Below, one piece after another: positions 48,889-58,081 of a stretch of DNA of 64,000 nt. Positions within the stretch are counted from its first letter, which is position 1; every line of letters begins with the position of its first letter. Under the pieces are notes generated by a model, which did no database searches, had not been told where the DNA came from, and saw only the letters and a program-made list of their open reading frames with translations. Location: positions 1 to 64,000 of the forward strand of contig JAFGDE010000026.1 of assembly GCA_016932255.1 (NCBI GenBank), read 5' to 3'. The stretch is from Candidatus Saganbacteria bacterium (GTDB lineage Bacteria > Margulisbacteria > WOR-1 > O2-12-FULL-45-9). Made by a program: the position numbers and the translations under genes.

Positions 48889-49440
48889 ATGATAATAGGC
48901 AAGGAAATACTCAGATACGATATTGTTGATTCGACCAATGATGAGGCTAAAAGGCTTATCGCTTCCGGCCATGGTGAAGGCTTGGTCGTTGTCGCGGCAG
49001 CGCAGTCAAAAGGCCGGGGCAAACAGGGAAGTCACTGGGCTTCTCCAGCAGGGATGGGCCTGTACCTTTCCGCCGTGGTCCTACCGTTTAAAGACCTTGT
49101 CGCTTTGGTACCGATCACCCTGGTCGTTGCTAAAGCGGTCGGTGCTGCGATCGAAAAGGCCAGTGGTTTAAAAACAGAGATCAAGCCGCCCAACGATGTC
49201 CTGCTTAACGGCAAAAAGATCTGCGGTGTGCTGGTTGAACGGCTTGTCTCCGGCCACGTGATCATTGGTCTGGGCGTCAATGTGAACACCCCGGCAGCCG
49301 AACTTCTGCCGGCCAAGATCGGCCAACCTGCGACATCGCTGCTGCTGGAAACAGGCAGAGAATCTGATCTGGAATCCTTTTTCCATGAGGTTCTGGCTAC
49401 GCTTGACCACCGCTATCTTGCTTATTTAAACGAAATTTGA
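48889..49440 (+). CDS. birA: Biotin--[acetyl-CoA-carboxylase] ligase
   Basis: 183 aa, the short form without a DNA-binding domain. YDIVDSTNDEAKRL, the biotin loop QSKGRGKQGSHW (GRGRxGR-like), PPNDVLLNGKKICGVLVE with the catalytic Lys, and GLGVNVNTP are present. It attaches biotin to carboxyl carrier proteins. The C-terminal SH3-like domain is missing, so the protein is shorter than the usual 240 aa. The start ATG lies at the end of the preceding terminator with no ribosome binding site. Confidence 0.9.
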   Translation: MIIGKEILRYDIVDSTNDEAKRLIASGHGEGLVVVAAAQSKGRGKQGSHWASPAGMGLYLSAVVLPFKDLVALVPITLVVAKAVGAAIEKASGLKTEIKPPNDVLLNGKKICGVLVERLVSGHVIIGLGVNVNTPAAELLPAKIGQPATSLLLETGRESDLESFFHEVLATLDHRYLAYLNEI

Positions 49441-49455
49441 TAATATCATCTGGTT

Positions 49456-49806
49456 ATGACGACAAGAGGCATCAGAGGCGCAATAACTGTCAGTAAGAAC
49501 GATCGGGATGAAATATTGTCCGCGACCAAAGAGCTGTTATTGAAGATAAGGGCCGATAATTTCCTTGATCTGCCTGATATCGCTGCCGTGATCTTTACCG
49601 TGACCCAGGATCTGGACGCTGAATTCCCTGCTGTGGCTGCCAGGGAATTAGGCTGGAACGATACACCGCTGCTCTGCAATCTTGAGATTGCCGTGCCCGG
49701 CAGTTTGGCGCGCTGCATCAGGGTGCTGCTGCTGGTCGACAGCGATAAACCACAGAAGGATATCAAGCATATCTATTTGCGCGAGGCCGTCAATTTAAGG
49801 AGGTAA
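49456..49806 (+). CDS. aroH: Chorismate mutase, AroH type
   Basis: 116 aa, full length. RGIRGAITVSKNDRDEILSATKELL, FTVTQDLDAEFPAVAARELGW and the active-site Arg in SLARCIRVLLLVD match the trimeric AroH family. It converts chorismate to prephenate for Phe and Tyr. TGATAATAT overlaps the birA stop and ends ten bases before the ATG, so a short or no leader is expected. It is followed 6 bases later by the DAHP synthase gene. Confidence 0.94.
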   Translation: MTTRGIRGAITVSKNDRDEILSATKELLLKIRADNFLDLPDIAAVIFTVTQDLDAEFPAVAARELGWNDTPLLCNLEIAVPGSLARCIRVLLLVDSDKPQKDIKHIYLREAVNLRR

Positions 49807-49812
49807 GGCCGG

Positions 49813-50832
49813 ATGATCATAATTATGAAGCCGGATGCCAGCGAGGAACAGATCAACCACGTTGTGGAAAAGCTGAAGCAGCATGGTTTCGGCATCCATC
49901 TTTCCCAGGGCGTGGAACGCACCGTTATCGGCGCTATCGGGGATAAAAGCGCGATAGAGCTGGAAACCATCCAGATGATGGCCGGCGTGTCCGAGATCGT
50001 GCCGATCAGAAAACCTTACAAACTGGTCAGCCGGGAGTTCCAGCATGAGGATTCAGTCGTAAAAATAGCTAGAGGCCTGGCGGTCGGCGCCGGAGAAAAG
50101 ATCGCAATCATCGCCGGCCCCTGTTCGATCGAAAGCAAACAGCAGATCATTGAAGTGGCTGAAGCGGCCAAGCGCGCCGGCGCCTGTGCTTTACGGGGCG
50201 GAGCGTTCAAACCGCGGACTTCACCTTATTCTTTTCAGGGTTTGGGAGAAGAAGGCTTAAAACTGCTGGCCGAAGCCAGGAAGCAGACCGGCCTGCCTGT
50301 AGTTACCGAGGTCATGGACACGCGTGACGTAGCTCTAGTGGCTAAATACGCTGACGTCCTCCAGATCGGAGCGCGTAATATGGCTAATTTCAATCTCTTG
50401 AAAGAGGTCGGCAAAGTGAAAAAGACAGTGTTGCTTAAACGCGGTCCCGGCTCGACCATACAGGAATTGCTCATGTCCGCTGAATATATCATGTCCGAGG
50501 GCAACAAGAACGTCATCTTGTGTGAGCGAGGCATCAGGACATTTGAAACGGCGACCAGGAATACGCTGGATCTTAATGCCGTTCCCATGATCAAAAAACT
50601 ATCCCACCTGCCGGTGATAGTCGATCCCAGTCACGGCACCGGGGAATGGGACATGGTCCCGGCCATGTCCCGGGCCAGCATAGCGGCCGGCGCTGACGGG
50701 CTGATAATTGAGGTCCATCCGCGGCCAGAGGCAGCCATGTCCGACGGCGCGCAATCGCTTAAACCGGATACGTTCGCTGATCTAATGAAAGATCTTAAGA
50801 AGGTCGCCAAGGCTGTTGGTCGAGAACTCTAA
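49813..50832 (+). CDS. aroF: 3-deoxy-7-phosphoheptulonate (DAHP) synthase
   Basis: 339 aa, the type I-beta form with an N-terminal ferredoxin-like regulatory domain ([21 protein letters not shown]). The barrel has [87 protein letters not shown] and [20 protein letters not shown]. It joins PEP and erythrose-4-phosphate at the entry of aromatic synthesis. AGGAGGTAAG precedes the ATG. It overlaps the convergent hflX gene by 38 bases at the 3' ends. Confidence 0.96.
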   Translation: MIIIMKPDASEEQINHVVEKLKQHGFGIHLSQGVERTVIGAIGDKSAIELETIQMMAGVSEIVPIRKPYKLVSREFQHEDSVVKIARGLAVGAGEKIAIIAGPCSIESKQQIIEVAEAAKRAGACALRGGAFKPRTSPYSFQGLGEEGLKLLAEARKQTGLPVVTEVMDTRDVALVAKYADVLQIGARNMANFNLLKEVGKVKKTVLLKRGPGSTIQELLMSAEYIMSEGNKNVILCERGIRTFETATRNTLDLNAVPMIKKLSHLPVIVDPSHGTGEWDMVPAMSRASIAAGADGLIIEVHPRPEAAMSDGAQSLKPDTFADLMKDLKKVAKAVGREL

Positions 50833-51889
50833 GCAGCTCAGCCAGGCCTTGTCCGCTCCTGGCTGAGACCAGTACGGCTGGTTCATGTCCGTTGATAGCC
50901 GCTGTTGGTGCCAGATCGCTTTTATTGAACACGGTCACGATTGGCTTGTCCGCGGCTCTTAATTCCTCCAGCACTTCATAGACCGCGGCTATCTGTTCTT
51001 CGCGGAAGTCATGCGAAACATCCACTACGTGCAGCAGCAGGTCGGCTTCGGTCACCTCGTCCAGAGTGGCGCGAAAAGCAGCTACAAGCTGATGGGGCAG
51101 CTTTTGGATGAAGCCGACAGTGTCGGTCAGCAGGACTTCAAGACCTGAGGGCAGGCGCAATCGCCTGACGGTTGTGTCCAGTGTGGCGAAGAGCAGGTCC
51201 TCGGCCAGGATGTTTGCCTGGGTCAAGGCATTGAGCAGGGTTGATTTGCCTGCGTTCGTGTAACCGACAATGGTTATAAGCGGCAGCTGGCTTTTGCGCC
51301 TTTTCTCGCGGCGGAGCTGCTGCGCCCGGCGTAAGTGCTCGATCTCTTGTTTCAGGACGGCTATGCGTTTGCGGATACGCCTGCGATCGACCTCGAGCTT
51401 GGTCTCGCCGGGGCCGCGTGTGCCGATGCCGCCGCCCAAGCGGGACATCATGGCGCCATGGCCGCTCAAGCGGGTCAGATGGAACTCCGACTGGGCTAGT
51501 TCTACCTGAAGCTTGCCTTCACGGCTGCGGGCGTGCTGCGCGAAAATATCTAGGATCAACTCGGTGCGGTCGATGACCTTGAGGTTAAGCGAGTTTTCCA
51601 AATTCCTTGTCTGGGAAGGGGAGAGGTCAACGTCAAAGATGATCAGGTCGGCTTTTTTGGCTGCGGCCAGGGCCCTCAGCTCCTCCAGCTTGCCTTTGCC
51701 GATAAAGAACCTCAGATCTGGCCGCTCCCTTTTTTGCCGCAGTTCGCCGACAACGCTAGCCCGGGCGGTTTCCGCCAGCCGGCCCAGTTCGGCAACGGAT
51801 TCATCAAACGGCAAATTGCCTGCTTTGGGCAGTTCGATGCCGACGAGAATGGCTTTTTCTGTTTTAAAGGTCAAGGGATATTTCTGCAC
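50795..51889 (-). CDS. hflX: Ribosome-associated GTPase HflX
   Basis: 364 aa. The N-terminal HflX domain ([55 protein letters not shown] and [20 protein letters not shown]) precedes a GTPase with G1 GYTNAGKS, G3 DTVGF and G4 NKSD. It splits stalled or heat-stressed ribosomes. It starts with GTG at 51889, leaderless from an extended -10 at 51897-51902. Divergent from the response regulator gene. Confidence 0.95.
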   Translation of the reverse strand: MQKYPLTFKTEKAILVGIELPKAGNLPFDESVAELGRLAETARASVVGELRQKRERPDLRFFIGKGKLEELRALAAAKKADLIIFDVDLSPSQTRNLENSLNLKVIDRTELILDIFAQHARSREGKLQVELAQSEFHLTRLSGHGAMMSRLGGGIGTRGPGETKLEVDRRRIRKRIAVLKQEIEHLRRAQQLRREKRRKSQLPLITIVGYTNAGKSTLLNALTQANILAEDLLFATLDTTVRRLRLPSGLEVLLTDTVGFIQKLPHQLVAAFRATLDEVTEADLLLHVVDVSHDFREEQIAAVYEVLEELRAADKPIVTVFNKSDLAPTAAINGHEPAVLVSARSGQGLAELLRVLDQQPWRPS

Positions 51890-51896
51890 TTACAAA

Positions 51897-51918
51897 ATTA
51901 TAGCATGTGTGTTATAAT
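51897..51918. promoter_or_regulatory. Divergent extended -10 promoters of hflX and the response regulator
   Basis: TGCTATAAT on the minus strand (TATAAT at 51897-51902) drives hflX; TGTTATAAT on the plus strand (TATAAT at 51913-51918) drives the response regulator. Both end 8-11 bases before their start codons. Confidence 0.65.
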
Positions 51919-51928
51919 TTGCGCGATC

Positions 51929-52315
51929 ATGGCTGAAGAATCAAAAAGGATCCTGATCGTTGATGACGAGCCGGATGTGGCTTCGCTTTTAACGCTGCTG
52001 CTGAAGTCACAGGGCTATGAAGTTGTTTCAGCCGGCGATGGCCAGGAAGCATTGGAAAAAGCCAGGACCGGCCACCCCGATCTGCTGCTGCTCGATATCA
52101 TGCTGCCAAAACTTGATGGTTACAAAGTCGCCCGCATGTTAAAGTTCGACGAGAATTTCCGTCATATCCCCATTATCATGCTGACAGCAAAGATCCAGGA
52201 AAAAGATAAGAACATGGGGATGGAAATGGGCGCTGACGCTTATATCAGCAAGCCGTTCAACACGCCGGCGCTGCTGGAATTGATCAAAGATACCCTGGCC
52301 AAGAAAAAAAAGTAA
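51929..52315 (+). CDS. CheY-like response regulator
   Basis: 128 aa, a single receiver domain. The acidic pair is in ILIVDDEPDVASL, the phospho-Asp in DLLLLDIMLPKLDGYKVA, the Thr in IIMLTAK and the Lys in YISKPFN. No output domain. It begins the pilus cluster, 13 bases before pilB, so it probably tunes twitching motility in the manner of PilG/PilH. The ATG at 51929 is taken because the -10 box at 51913 excludes earlier in-frame codons. Confidence 0.92.
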   Translation: MAEESKRILIVDDEPDVASLLTLLLKSQGYEVVSAGDGQEALEKARTGHPDLLLLDIMLPKLDGYKVARMLKFDENFRHIPIIMLTAKIQEKDKNMGMEMGADAYISKPFNTPALLELIKDTLAKKKK

Positions 52316-52328
52316 AGAGGTGTGATCG

Positions 52329-54002
52329 ATGGTCGATCGGAGCAAGTCTCTGCGGGAGAGCCTGGTCCGAAGCGGTCTGTTGTCCGAGGAGCAGATCAAG
52401 TCAGCCATCGAAGAAGGCAGGGAATCCGGCACTACGCTGATCAAAAGCATCCTCAAACGCAACCTCGTTGACGAAATGGCCCTGATCACCTTCCTGGAAA
52501 AAGAGATGGATATCCCCAGGGTTGATCTATCTACTTACCTGATCGACAAAAAGGTCCTGAACCTTGTGCCCTTTGCAACGGCCAGAAAATACAAGATCAT
52601 GCCTTTGTTCAAGGTCGGCGACGTGCTGACAATAGCTACGGTCGATCCATTCGATATCCTGGCGCTGGATGAGATCAGGAGCAAAAGCCGCTGTGATGTT
52701 GAACCGATGGTTGCCGCGCCCAAGGATATTGATAACGCCATCAACCAGTACTATGGCGTGTCCGGTTCGGTCGAGGATTTGATCAGGAATATCGGGCCGC
52801 TGGAGGAATCGGCCCCGCCGATCCCGTCAGGCGTGCCGCTGGAAGAAGCGCCGATAGTCAAACTGGTAAATTTGCTCATTTTACGGGCGGCCAATGAAGG
52901 CGCTTCGGATATCCATATCGAACCGACCGAGCGCAATGTCCGGGTCCGTTACCGCGTGGACGGGTTGATGCATGATGTTTCCGGCGCGCCGTTATTTCTG
53001 CACTCGTCCATTATTACCCGCATCAAGGTCCTGGCCAGGATGGATATCGCCGAATCCCGTGTGCCCCAGGACGGCCGCTTTGAATTGAAGACAGAAGAGA
53101 AGAACATCGATGTTCGCGTCTCGTCTTATCCGACGATATATGGTGAGTGCATAGTTATGCGTTTGCTGGATAAAAGCAGCGTGCTTTTCGGCCTGGAGGA
53201 GCTGGGTTTTAACCAAGCTAATCTGAAGAGGTTTGAGAACGCTATCCAGAGGCCATATGGCATTTTGCTGGTCACCGGACCCACCGGCTCAGGTAAGACC
53301 ACGACCCTCTATGCCACATTGAACTATATCATCAAGCCGGAAATCAACATCATGACGGTCGAGGATCCGGTAGAATACGAACTGGAAGGAGTGCGTCAGT
53401 CGCAGATCAACACGAAAGCCGGGCTGGAATATGCCACTGCCCTGCGTTCTATATTGAGGCAGGACCCGGATGCTATACTGGTTGGCGAGATCAGGGACCT
53501 GGAAACTGCCCGGGTGGCGATCCAAGCTGCCCTGACCGGCCATCTTGTTTTTTCCACCCTTCATACAAATGATGCTGCCGGCACATTGACGCGTTTGGTC
53601 GATATGGGGATCGAGCCGTTCCTCACGGCTTCTTCTGTTGCCGCGGCCGTAGCCCAGCGCCTGGTGCGCACGATTTGCCCGCGCTGTAAGACCGAGTTCA
53701 ATCCTCCGGATGAACTGATTCAGCGTCTGGGGCTTGATCGCAAAGCCGAGCATAAATTCTATAAAGGCAAAGGTTGTAAGAACTGCCGCAACACCGGGTA
53801 CAAAGGCAGGAGTGCTATTTTTGAGATATTGGTGGTCAATAATGAGATCAAGGAACTGATCGTAAAAAAATCTTCTGATGTTGAAATAAAACGTGCGGCA
53901 CTCAAGGCCGGCATGAAGACCCTGCGGGATGATGGTATCGAAAAGGCCCTTTCGGGTAAAACAACGATCGATGAAGTGCTGAGGGTGACCCAGCTTGACT
54001 AA
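52329..54002 (+). CDS. pilB: Type IV pilus assembly ATPase PilB
   Basis: 557 aa. N-terminal MshEN domain (SLRESLVRSGLLSEEQIKSAIEE), then the secretion ATPase with Walker A GPTGSGKTTTLYATL, Asp box EDPVEYELEGVRQ, Walker B LRQDPDAILVGEIRD and His box LTGHLVFSTLHTNDA; a four-Cys zinc site is in CPRCKTEF and CKNCRNTGY. It powers pilus extension (or type II secretion). It overlaps pilC by 8 bases. Confidence 0.96.
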   Translation: MVDRSKSLRESLVRSGLLSEEQIKSAIEEGRESGTTLIKSILKRNLVDEMALITFLEKEMDIPRVDLSTYLIDKKVLNLVPFATARKYKIMPLFKVGDVLTIATVDPFDILALDEIRSKSRCDVEPMVAAPKDIDNAINQYYGVSGSVEDLIRNIGPLEESAPPIPSGVPLEEAPIVKLVNLLILRAANEGASDIHIEPTERNVRVRYRVDGLMHDVSGAPLFLHSSIITRIKVLARMDIAESRVPQDGRFELKTEEKNIDVRVSSYPTIYGECIVMRLLDKSSVLFGLEELGFNQANLKRFENAIQRPYGILLVTGPTGSGKTTTLYATLNYIIKPEINIMTVEDPVEYELEGVRQSQINTKAGLEYATALRSILRQDPDAILVGEIRDLETARVAIQAALTGHLVFSTLHTNDAAGTLTRLVDMGIEPFLTASSVAAAVAQRLVRTICPRCKTEFNPPDELIQRLGLDRKAEHKFYKGKGCKNCRNTGYKGRSAIFEILVVNNEIKELIVKKSSDVEIKRAALKAGMKTLRDDGIEKALSGKTTIDEVLRVTQLD

Positions 54003-55221
54003 TTTCTCTTTTAAAGCCAGGGACCGATACGGTGTGCCGACGGAAGGGGCCATGGAGGCGCTTGATTCCAAAGCCGTGGCTCTTCAATTGGAGAAACTTG
54101 GCTATACGCCGATCTCGATCAGTCAGGTAGAGAGTGGGGGGATATTCGATAAGTTCGCTGACTGGATCGCTTCTTTCCAGAAGATCAGGATCGAGGAACT
54201 TATAGTTTTTAGCCGGCAGCTGTCTTCGGTGCTTGAAGCAGGCGTACCGTTGACCGAAGGCCTGGACGCAGTGCATGAACAATTGCGCAATAAGCGTTTC
54301 CGCGACGTTATTTTTTCCGTGCGCAACGATATCGAGGGCGGGACGACTTTTTCTGATGCGCTGGAGAAACACCCTTCAGTTTTTGCGGCCATGATCATCA
54401 ATATGGTGCGCGCGGGGGAGAAAGCCGGTATCCTTGATGAGGAACTCGACCGCATCTCGAACCTGCTGGAAAAAGACCTGGAGAACACGGATAAGATCAA
54501 GTCAGCCACGCGCTATCCGCTGATAGTCGTCGCTTCGCTGGTCATTGCTTTCATTATCCTGATGAGCTTTGTTATTCCCAGATTCGTCAGTTTTTTCAGT
54601 GCCTTTAAAACGGAACTCCCTTTGCCGACCAGGATCCTGATCAGTATTAATAACATTTTTCAGAATTACTGGTACTGGTTGTTGGGTATAATGATCCTGG
54701 CCTTGTACGGTTTCCGCAAGACCATCTCAACGGAAAAGGGCCGTTATTCCTGGGACAGGTTCAAACTGTCCACGCCGATCTTCGGCCCGCTCTTTCTCAG
54801 GATCAACCTGTCTCGCTTTGCCAGGATGCTTTCCGCCATGCTGCGCAGCGGCATCCCCATCCTGGATGCTCTGGTCATCACGGCGGCCACGGTGGATAAC
54901 AAGGTCATTTCCCGGGTCATCTTAGACATTCGTGATCAGGTTTCGCAGGGCAAGAACCTGGCTGATCCGATGAAAGGCACTAGAGTATTTCCGCCGATAG
55001 CCGTGGCCATGGTGGCGATAGGCGAGAAAGCCGGCTCCCTGGAGAATATGCTCAGCCGGGTTTCGGATTATTTTGATCGGGAAGCTGATTACACGATAAA
55101 GAACCTGACGCCGCTGCTTGAGCCGATCATGATCTTCGGCCTAGGCCTAGTGGTATTGCTTTTTGCCCTTGGCATTTTCCTGCCGATGTGGGACCTGGTC
55201 AGGGTTTATAAGAGTTTTTAG
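53995..55221 (+). CDS. pilC: Type IV pilus inner-membrane platform protein PilC
   Basis: 408 aa. Two T2SSF domains (FSRQLSSVLEAGVPLTEGLD and FARMLSAMLRSGIPILDALVITA) with three membrane helices, ending ALGIFLPMWDLVRVYKSF. It is the inner-membrane base that PilB acts on. The likely start is TTG at 53995 (MTNFSFKARDRYG), with GAGGG upstream and inside the end of pilB, so the two are coupled. Confidence 0.95.
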   Translation: MTNFSFKARDRYGVPTEGAMEALDSKAVALQLEKLGYTPISISQVESGGIFDKFADWIASFQKIRIEELIVFSRQLSSVLEAGVPLTEGLDAVHEQLRNKRFRDVIFSVRNDIEGGTTFSDALEKHPSVFAAMIINMVRAGEKAGILDEELDRISNLLEKDLENTDKIKSATRYPLIVVASLVIAFIILMSFVIPRFVSFFSAFKTELPLPTRILISINNIFQNYWYWLLGIMILALYGFRKTISTEKGRYSWDRFKLSTPIFGPLFLRINLSRFARMLSAMLRSGIPILDALVITAATVDNKVISRVILDIRDQVSQGKNLADPMKGTRVFPPIAVAMVAIGEKAGSLENMLSRVSDYFDREADYTIKNLTPLLEPIMIFGLGLVVLLFALGIFLPMWDLVRVYKSF

Positions 55222-55296
55222 TAAAAACAGCTTGACTTTAGCGGTCAATAAAATATAATTTGCTCAGACCGCTAAAAAGGAGGTAAAGCCGATAAA

Positions 55297-55719
55297 ATGG
55301 AACTGCTTTTATTTGCCGGTATTATTGCTTTGATCTTCGGCGTTTTGTCTTTGTTCTCAAGGGAGATGCTTTTATATCTGGGCGATGCCTTGAACAGGCC
55401 GATAGTCAGCATTGATGATAAGCTTAAAGCTATCCGTATCCCGCTAGGGCTCGTTCTGGTGGTTATAGCCGGCTGGATCATCTCGGTCGCTTTCAGTTAT
55501 CCCACACTCTGGTACCTGCATATCATCGGCATCGTGATCCTGTTCTTTGGCTTGCTCTATCTTTTTGTGCCGCGCTGGCTCGATCATTTATCCCGCTTCC
55601 TGGACCAGACCATGCTGTCAACCGATGAGATCCTGATCGGTTTGCGTAAGGCTGTTGGCATCGTCCTGATGCTAGCCGCTATTTACATATTTTATTCTGT
55701 TTATCTGGTTGGCAGATAA
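55297..55719 (+). CDS. Four-helix membrane protein, tandem paralogue 1
   Basis: 140 aa, about four membrane helices. The first half (LYLGDALNRPIVSIDDKLKAIRIPLGLVLVVIAGW) resembles the second (LDHLSRFLDQTMLSTDEILIGLRKAVGIVLML), so there is an internal duplication with an amphipathic segment between paired helices. AAAAAGGAGG precedes the ATG. It lies in the pilus cluster after pilC with a 75-base gap, and the next gene is its paralogue. Function unknown. Confidence 0.75.
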   Translation: MELLLFAGIIALIFGVLSLFSREMLLYLGDALNRPIVSIDDKLKAIRIPLGLVLVVIAGWIISVAFSYPTLWYLHIIGIVILFFGLLYLFVPRWLDHLSRFLDQTMLSTDEILIGLRKAVGIVLMLAAIYIFYSVYLVGR

Positions 55720-55734
55720 ACAAAGGAGGGGAAA

Positions 55735-56154
55735 ATGGGTTATCTGTTAACCGCTGCGGTTATAACGCTGTTATTCGGCCTGATCTTTATCTTTACCCCG
55801 AATTTCCTGGCTTCTCTGGGCAATCTGTTGAACCGCGTCGTGCTTTACCTTGACGACAAATTGTCCCGGGTCAAGATAGGGTTCGGTATAGTCCTGATCC
55901 TGGTCAGCGCCTGGCTCATGTGGACCGTGGCCAAATATCCTGAACTGGCCTATCTGAACGCTGTCTGGATCATCTGTCTGGCCTTTGGCCTGCTGTTTTT
56001 GTTCTTCAACAACTGGCTTACCTGGCTGTCGGATGTATCCAACAAGGTCATCTTTTCAACGGATGAAGTGGTCGTTGGGTCGCGCAAGATATTCGGCGTC
56101 ATCTTATTGATAGCCAGCGTTTACATATTTTACGCGGTCTATATTTTAGAGTGA
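55735..56154 (+). CDS. Four-helix membrane protein, tandem paralogue 2
   Basis: 139 aa with the same plan as the preceding gene: LLFGLIFIFTPNFLASLGNLLNRVVLYLDDKLSRVKIG, then the second repeat LTWLSDVSNKVIFSTDEVVVGSRKIFGVILL, and the same end (YIFYAVYIL against YIFYSVYLV). GGAGG precedes the ATG, 15 bases after the first copy. Probably a heteromeric pair. Function unknown; it lies just before a pilin gene. Confidence 0.75.
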   Translation: MGYLLTAAVITLLFGLIFIFTPNFLASLGNLLNRVVLYLDDKLSRVKIGFGIVLILVSAWLMWTVAKYPELAYLNAVWIICLAFGLLFLFFNNWLTWLSDVSNKVIFSTDEVVVGSRKIFGVILLIASVYIFYAVYILE

Positions 56155-56161
56155 TAATTCA

Positions 56162-56189
56162 TTGACAGTTATGTTTCCTGTGCTAGAAT
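56162..56189 (+). promoter_or_regulatory. Sigma-70 promoter of the pilin gene
   Basis: TTGACA-N16-TAGAAT with extended -10 (TGCTAGAAT). Its TTG is in frame with the pilin but cannot be the start. Confidence 0.75.
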
Positions 56190-56215
56190 CCAACATAAGG
56201 GAGGTGAAACAAAGA

Positions 56216-56593
56216 ATGCGCAAAGGTTTTACGCTCATCGAGTTGGTTATGGTCATCGTTATTCTGGGTATTTTAGCCGCTACAGCCCTGCCCAGGTTCG
56301 TTGATCTCTCTTCCAGGGCGCGTGAGAACGCTGCCAAGGGTGTTCTGGGTAGTGTCAGAGCGGCTGTTGCCATTACTTACGCAAGTAATGCTGCTTACGG
56401 CGCCGCTAACCCGACACCTGCAACTATCGAAGCGGGCATGTTCCAGGACAACCAGGTTCCCGAAGAACCGTATACACCGTCAAATGCGGTAGAGATCGGC
56501 ACTGGTACACCTACTGGGACAACCGGTGGCTGGTATTATGACAGCGGCAACGGCCGTGTTTATATCAACCATACAGCTTATTCGACCTACTAA
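56216..56593 (+). CDS. Type IV pilin/pseudopilin
   Basis: 125 aa. The prepilin signal is very short (MRKG, cut before FTLIE), with Glu at mature position 5 and the hydrophobic helix VMVIVILGILAATALPRFVDL. The globular part is small (about 85 aa, GTPTGTTGGWYYDSGNGRVYI), closer to a major pseudopilin (GspG-like). GGGAGGTGA lies 10 bases before the ATG at 56216. Own promoter and terminator indicate strong separate expression. Confidence 0.93.
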   Translation: MRKGFTLIELVMVIVILGILAATALPRFVDLSSRARENAAKGVLGSVRAAVAITYASNAAYGAANPTPATIEAGMFQDNQVPEEPYTPSNAVEIGTGTPTGTTGGWYYDSGNGRVYINHTAYSTY

Positions 56594-56610
56594 TTAGCAG
56601 ATTGATCTAT

Positions 56611-56646
56611 AAAGGCCCCAGCTTATTGTTAAAGCTGGGGCCTTTG
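56611..56646 (+). terminator. Terminator after the pilin gene
   Basis: AAAGGCCCCAGCTT and AAGCTGGGGCCTTT form a 14-bp stem with a 7-base loop. A and T runs at both ends allow action on both strands. Confidence 0.92.
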
Positions 56647-56719
56647 CTTACTCAGCCCGGGTCTTTCACAGTGGCCAAGTTCTTCACGATCATCCCTCTC
56701 CGTTTCCAATGGAGAAAGA

Positions 56720-58081
56720 TTAAGTCTTGTTTTCTGAAAGATATAGTTCAGCGCAGAAAAAGAGAACGATCGGGGCGAAGTGAAGCATCAGCCGATTAAG
56801 CAGGGAATTGTCTTGGAGAAAAACTCTCTGACCGGTAAAGATAAAAATGATCCCCAAGGCTGCCAGGTTGATTAGCAGCAGGACAAATAGGTAAATACGA
56901 GGCCTGCTGACAACCCGTTCCCAGTAAAGCAAAACAGAAATGATGAACAGCTGCCAGAGGAGGCCCCAGTTGCCTTCTAAGAACATGCTTCTAGCCGACG
57001 CTTGAATAAAAAATGCGATATTCCCCAGAAAACAATTGCCTGGGACCTGGTTAAAGGTGTTTAGGCCGGTAATCGTCTGCTGGAGAGTATTGGCCAGGAC
57101 AACGCTGCGATCAAAGATCAGCCAGGGCAGGATCATGGTCAGCAAAAGGCCCAGCGGCATCAGATATTCCCTGAGCTTTACAGTTTTAAGCCGTTCAAAA
57201 AATACAGCTAAACCCAATATCACCAAGTTTAACAGCAGATAATAAGCACCTGATTTTTTGATCCAGACCGCAGCTCCCAGCAATAAAAGGCTCAGAACGA
57301 GAAAAGTAAAACTCCTTGTTTCGTTTTTACGGGCGGAGAGAATAAATTGAAAAAGATAGATAGTTGAAGCAGAATAAAAGCAAGCCATCGGCAGGTCGGC
57401 ATAGGCAGTGCGGCCATGATAGGCGAGCAAAGGTATTAGCAAGAGCAGAAAAGTGAAGAACAAGGAACCGGTCCTGTTATAATGTCTGGCCAGGCCTCGA
57501 TAGAAAATGAGCGTTAGACAGGCCAGAAAGGCCGGGAAGAAGACCGCCATTAGATCATCCTGCCAGCTGCCCAGAACAAACGGCAGCCAGCTTTGCAGCA
57601 GGAATGGCAGCGGCGGTTCATGGAAAAGGTGCAACGGCTGGCCGGAGATGAAAGTATGTTTGGCCGCTAGGGCGTAATAGGTCAGGAGATCAGGAGCTAA
57701 GACCGGTTGAGCAATGCTTGAGATGGTCAGCAGGCTGAATTTGATCGTGATCAATGCCAGGAGCAGCCAGAAGCCCCAGTTGCGGGGAAGGGCGGTCATT
57801 TCTGTGCGTAAAGATCCGATCAACGTTTTCAGCGTCCAAGGGAGCATTGCGATCACCAGCAGTGATCCTGTCAGGCCGATGCTGGCGCAGGAAAGATCGA
57901 TCCCTAATAATGGCAGGCAGAACATGATCAGGACCAGCAGCCAGCTGCCTGTTAAAAAAGCCGCAGCCAGCCGTTCCAGGTAGCCCAGATCAGCCAAGCG
58001 TTCCTTCAATACGGCGCTGAGCAGTGAAAGGCCCAGCAGGAGAGGGAACAACAAGCTTAATATCAATTTAATTGCCGTCAT
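56720..58081 (-). CDS. Polytopic membrane protein, GT-C glycosyltransferase-like
   Basis: 453 aa with about 11-12 hydrophobic helices. The loop after the third or fourth helix (PVLAPDLLTYYALAAKHTFISGQPLHLFHEPPLPFLLQSW) resembles the first luminal loop of GT39/GT83 enzymes, where an Asp and a proline-rich part bind the lipid-linked sugar. The D-L-L-T-Y-Y-A pattern fits loosely. It may transfer sugars to envelope molecules. The start overlaps the stop of the preceding gene by four bases. Confidence 0.65.
   Translation of the reverse strand: MTAIKLILSLLFPLLLGLSLLSAVLKERLADLGYLERLAAAFLTGSWLLVLIMFCLPLLGIDLSCASIGLTGSLLVIAMLPWTLKTLIGSLRTEMTALPRNWGFWLLLALITIKFSLLTISSIAQPVLAPDLLTYYALAAKHTFISGQPLHLFHEPPLPFLLQSWLPFVLGSWQDDLMAVFFPAFLACLTLIFYRGLARHYNRTGSLFFTFLLLLIPLLAYHGRTAYADLPMACFYSASTIYLFQFILSARKNETRSFTFLVLSLLLLGAAVWIKKSGAYYLLLNLVILGLAVFFERLKTVKLREYLMPLGLLLTMILPWLIFDRSVVLANTLQQTITGLNTFNQVPGNCFLGNIAFFIQASARSMFLEGNWGLLWQLFIISVLLYWERVVSRPRIYLFVLLLINLAALGIIFIFTGQRVFLQDNSLLNRLMLHFAPIVLFFCAELYLSENKT

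Noticed and set aside
53289..54071. 260-codon open frame on the minus strand
   Set aside because: Antisense to pilB and pilC, which carry complete motif sets.
56162..56215. TTG start extending the pilin by 18 residues
   Set aside because: It is the -35 box of the pilin promoter, and the prepilin signal fits the ATG at 56216.
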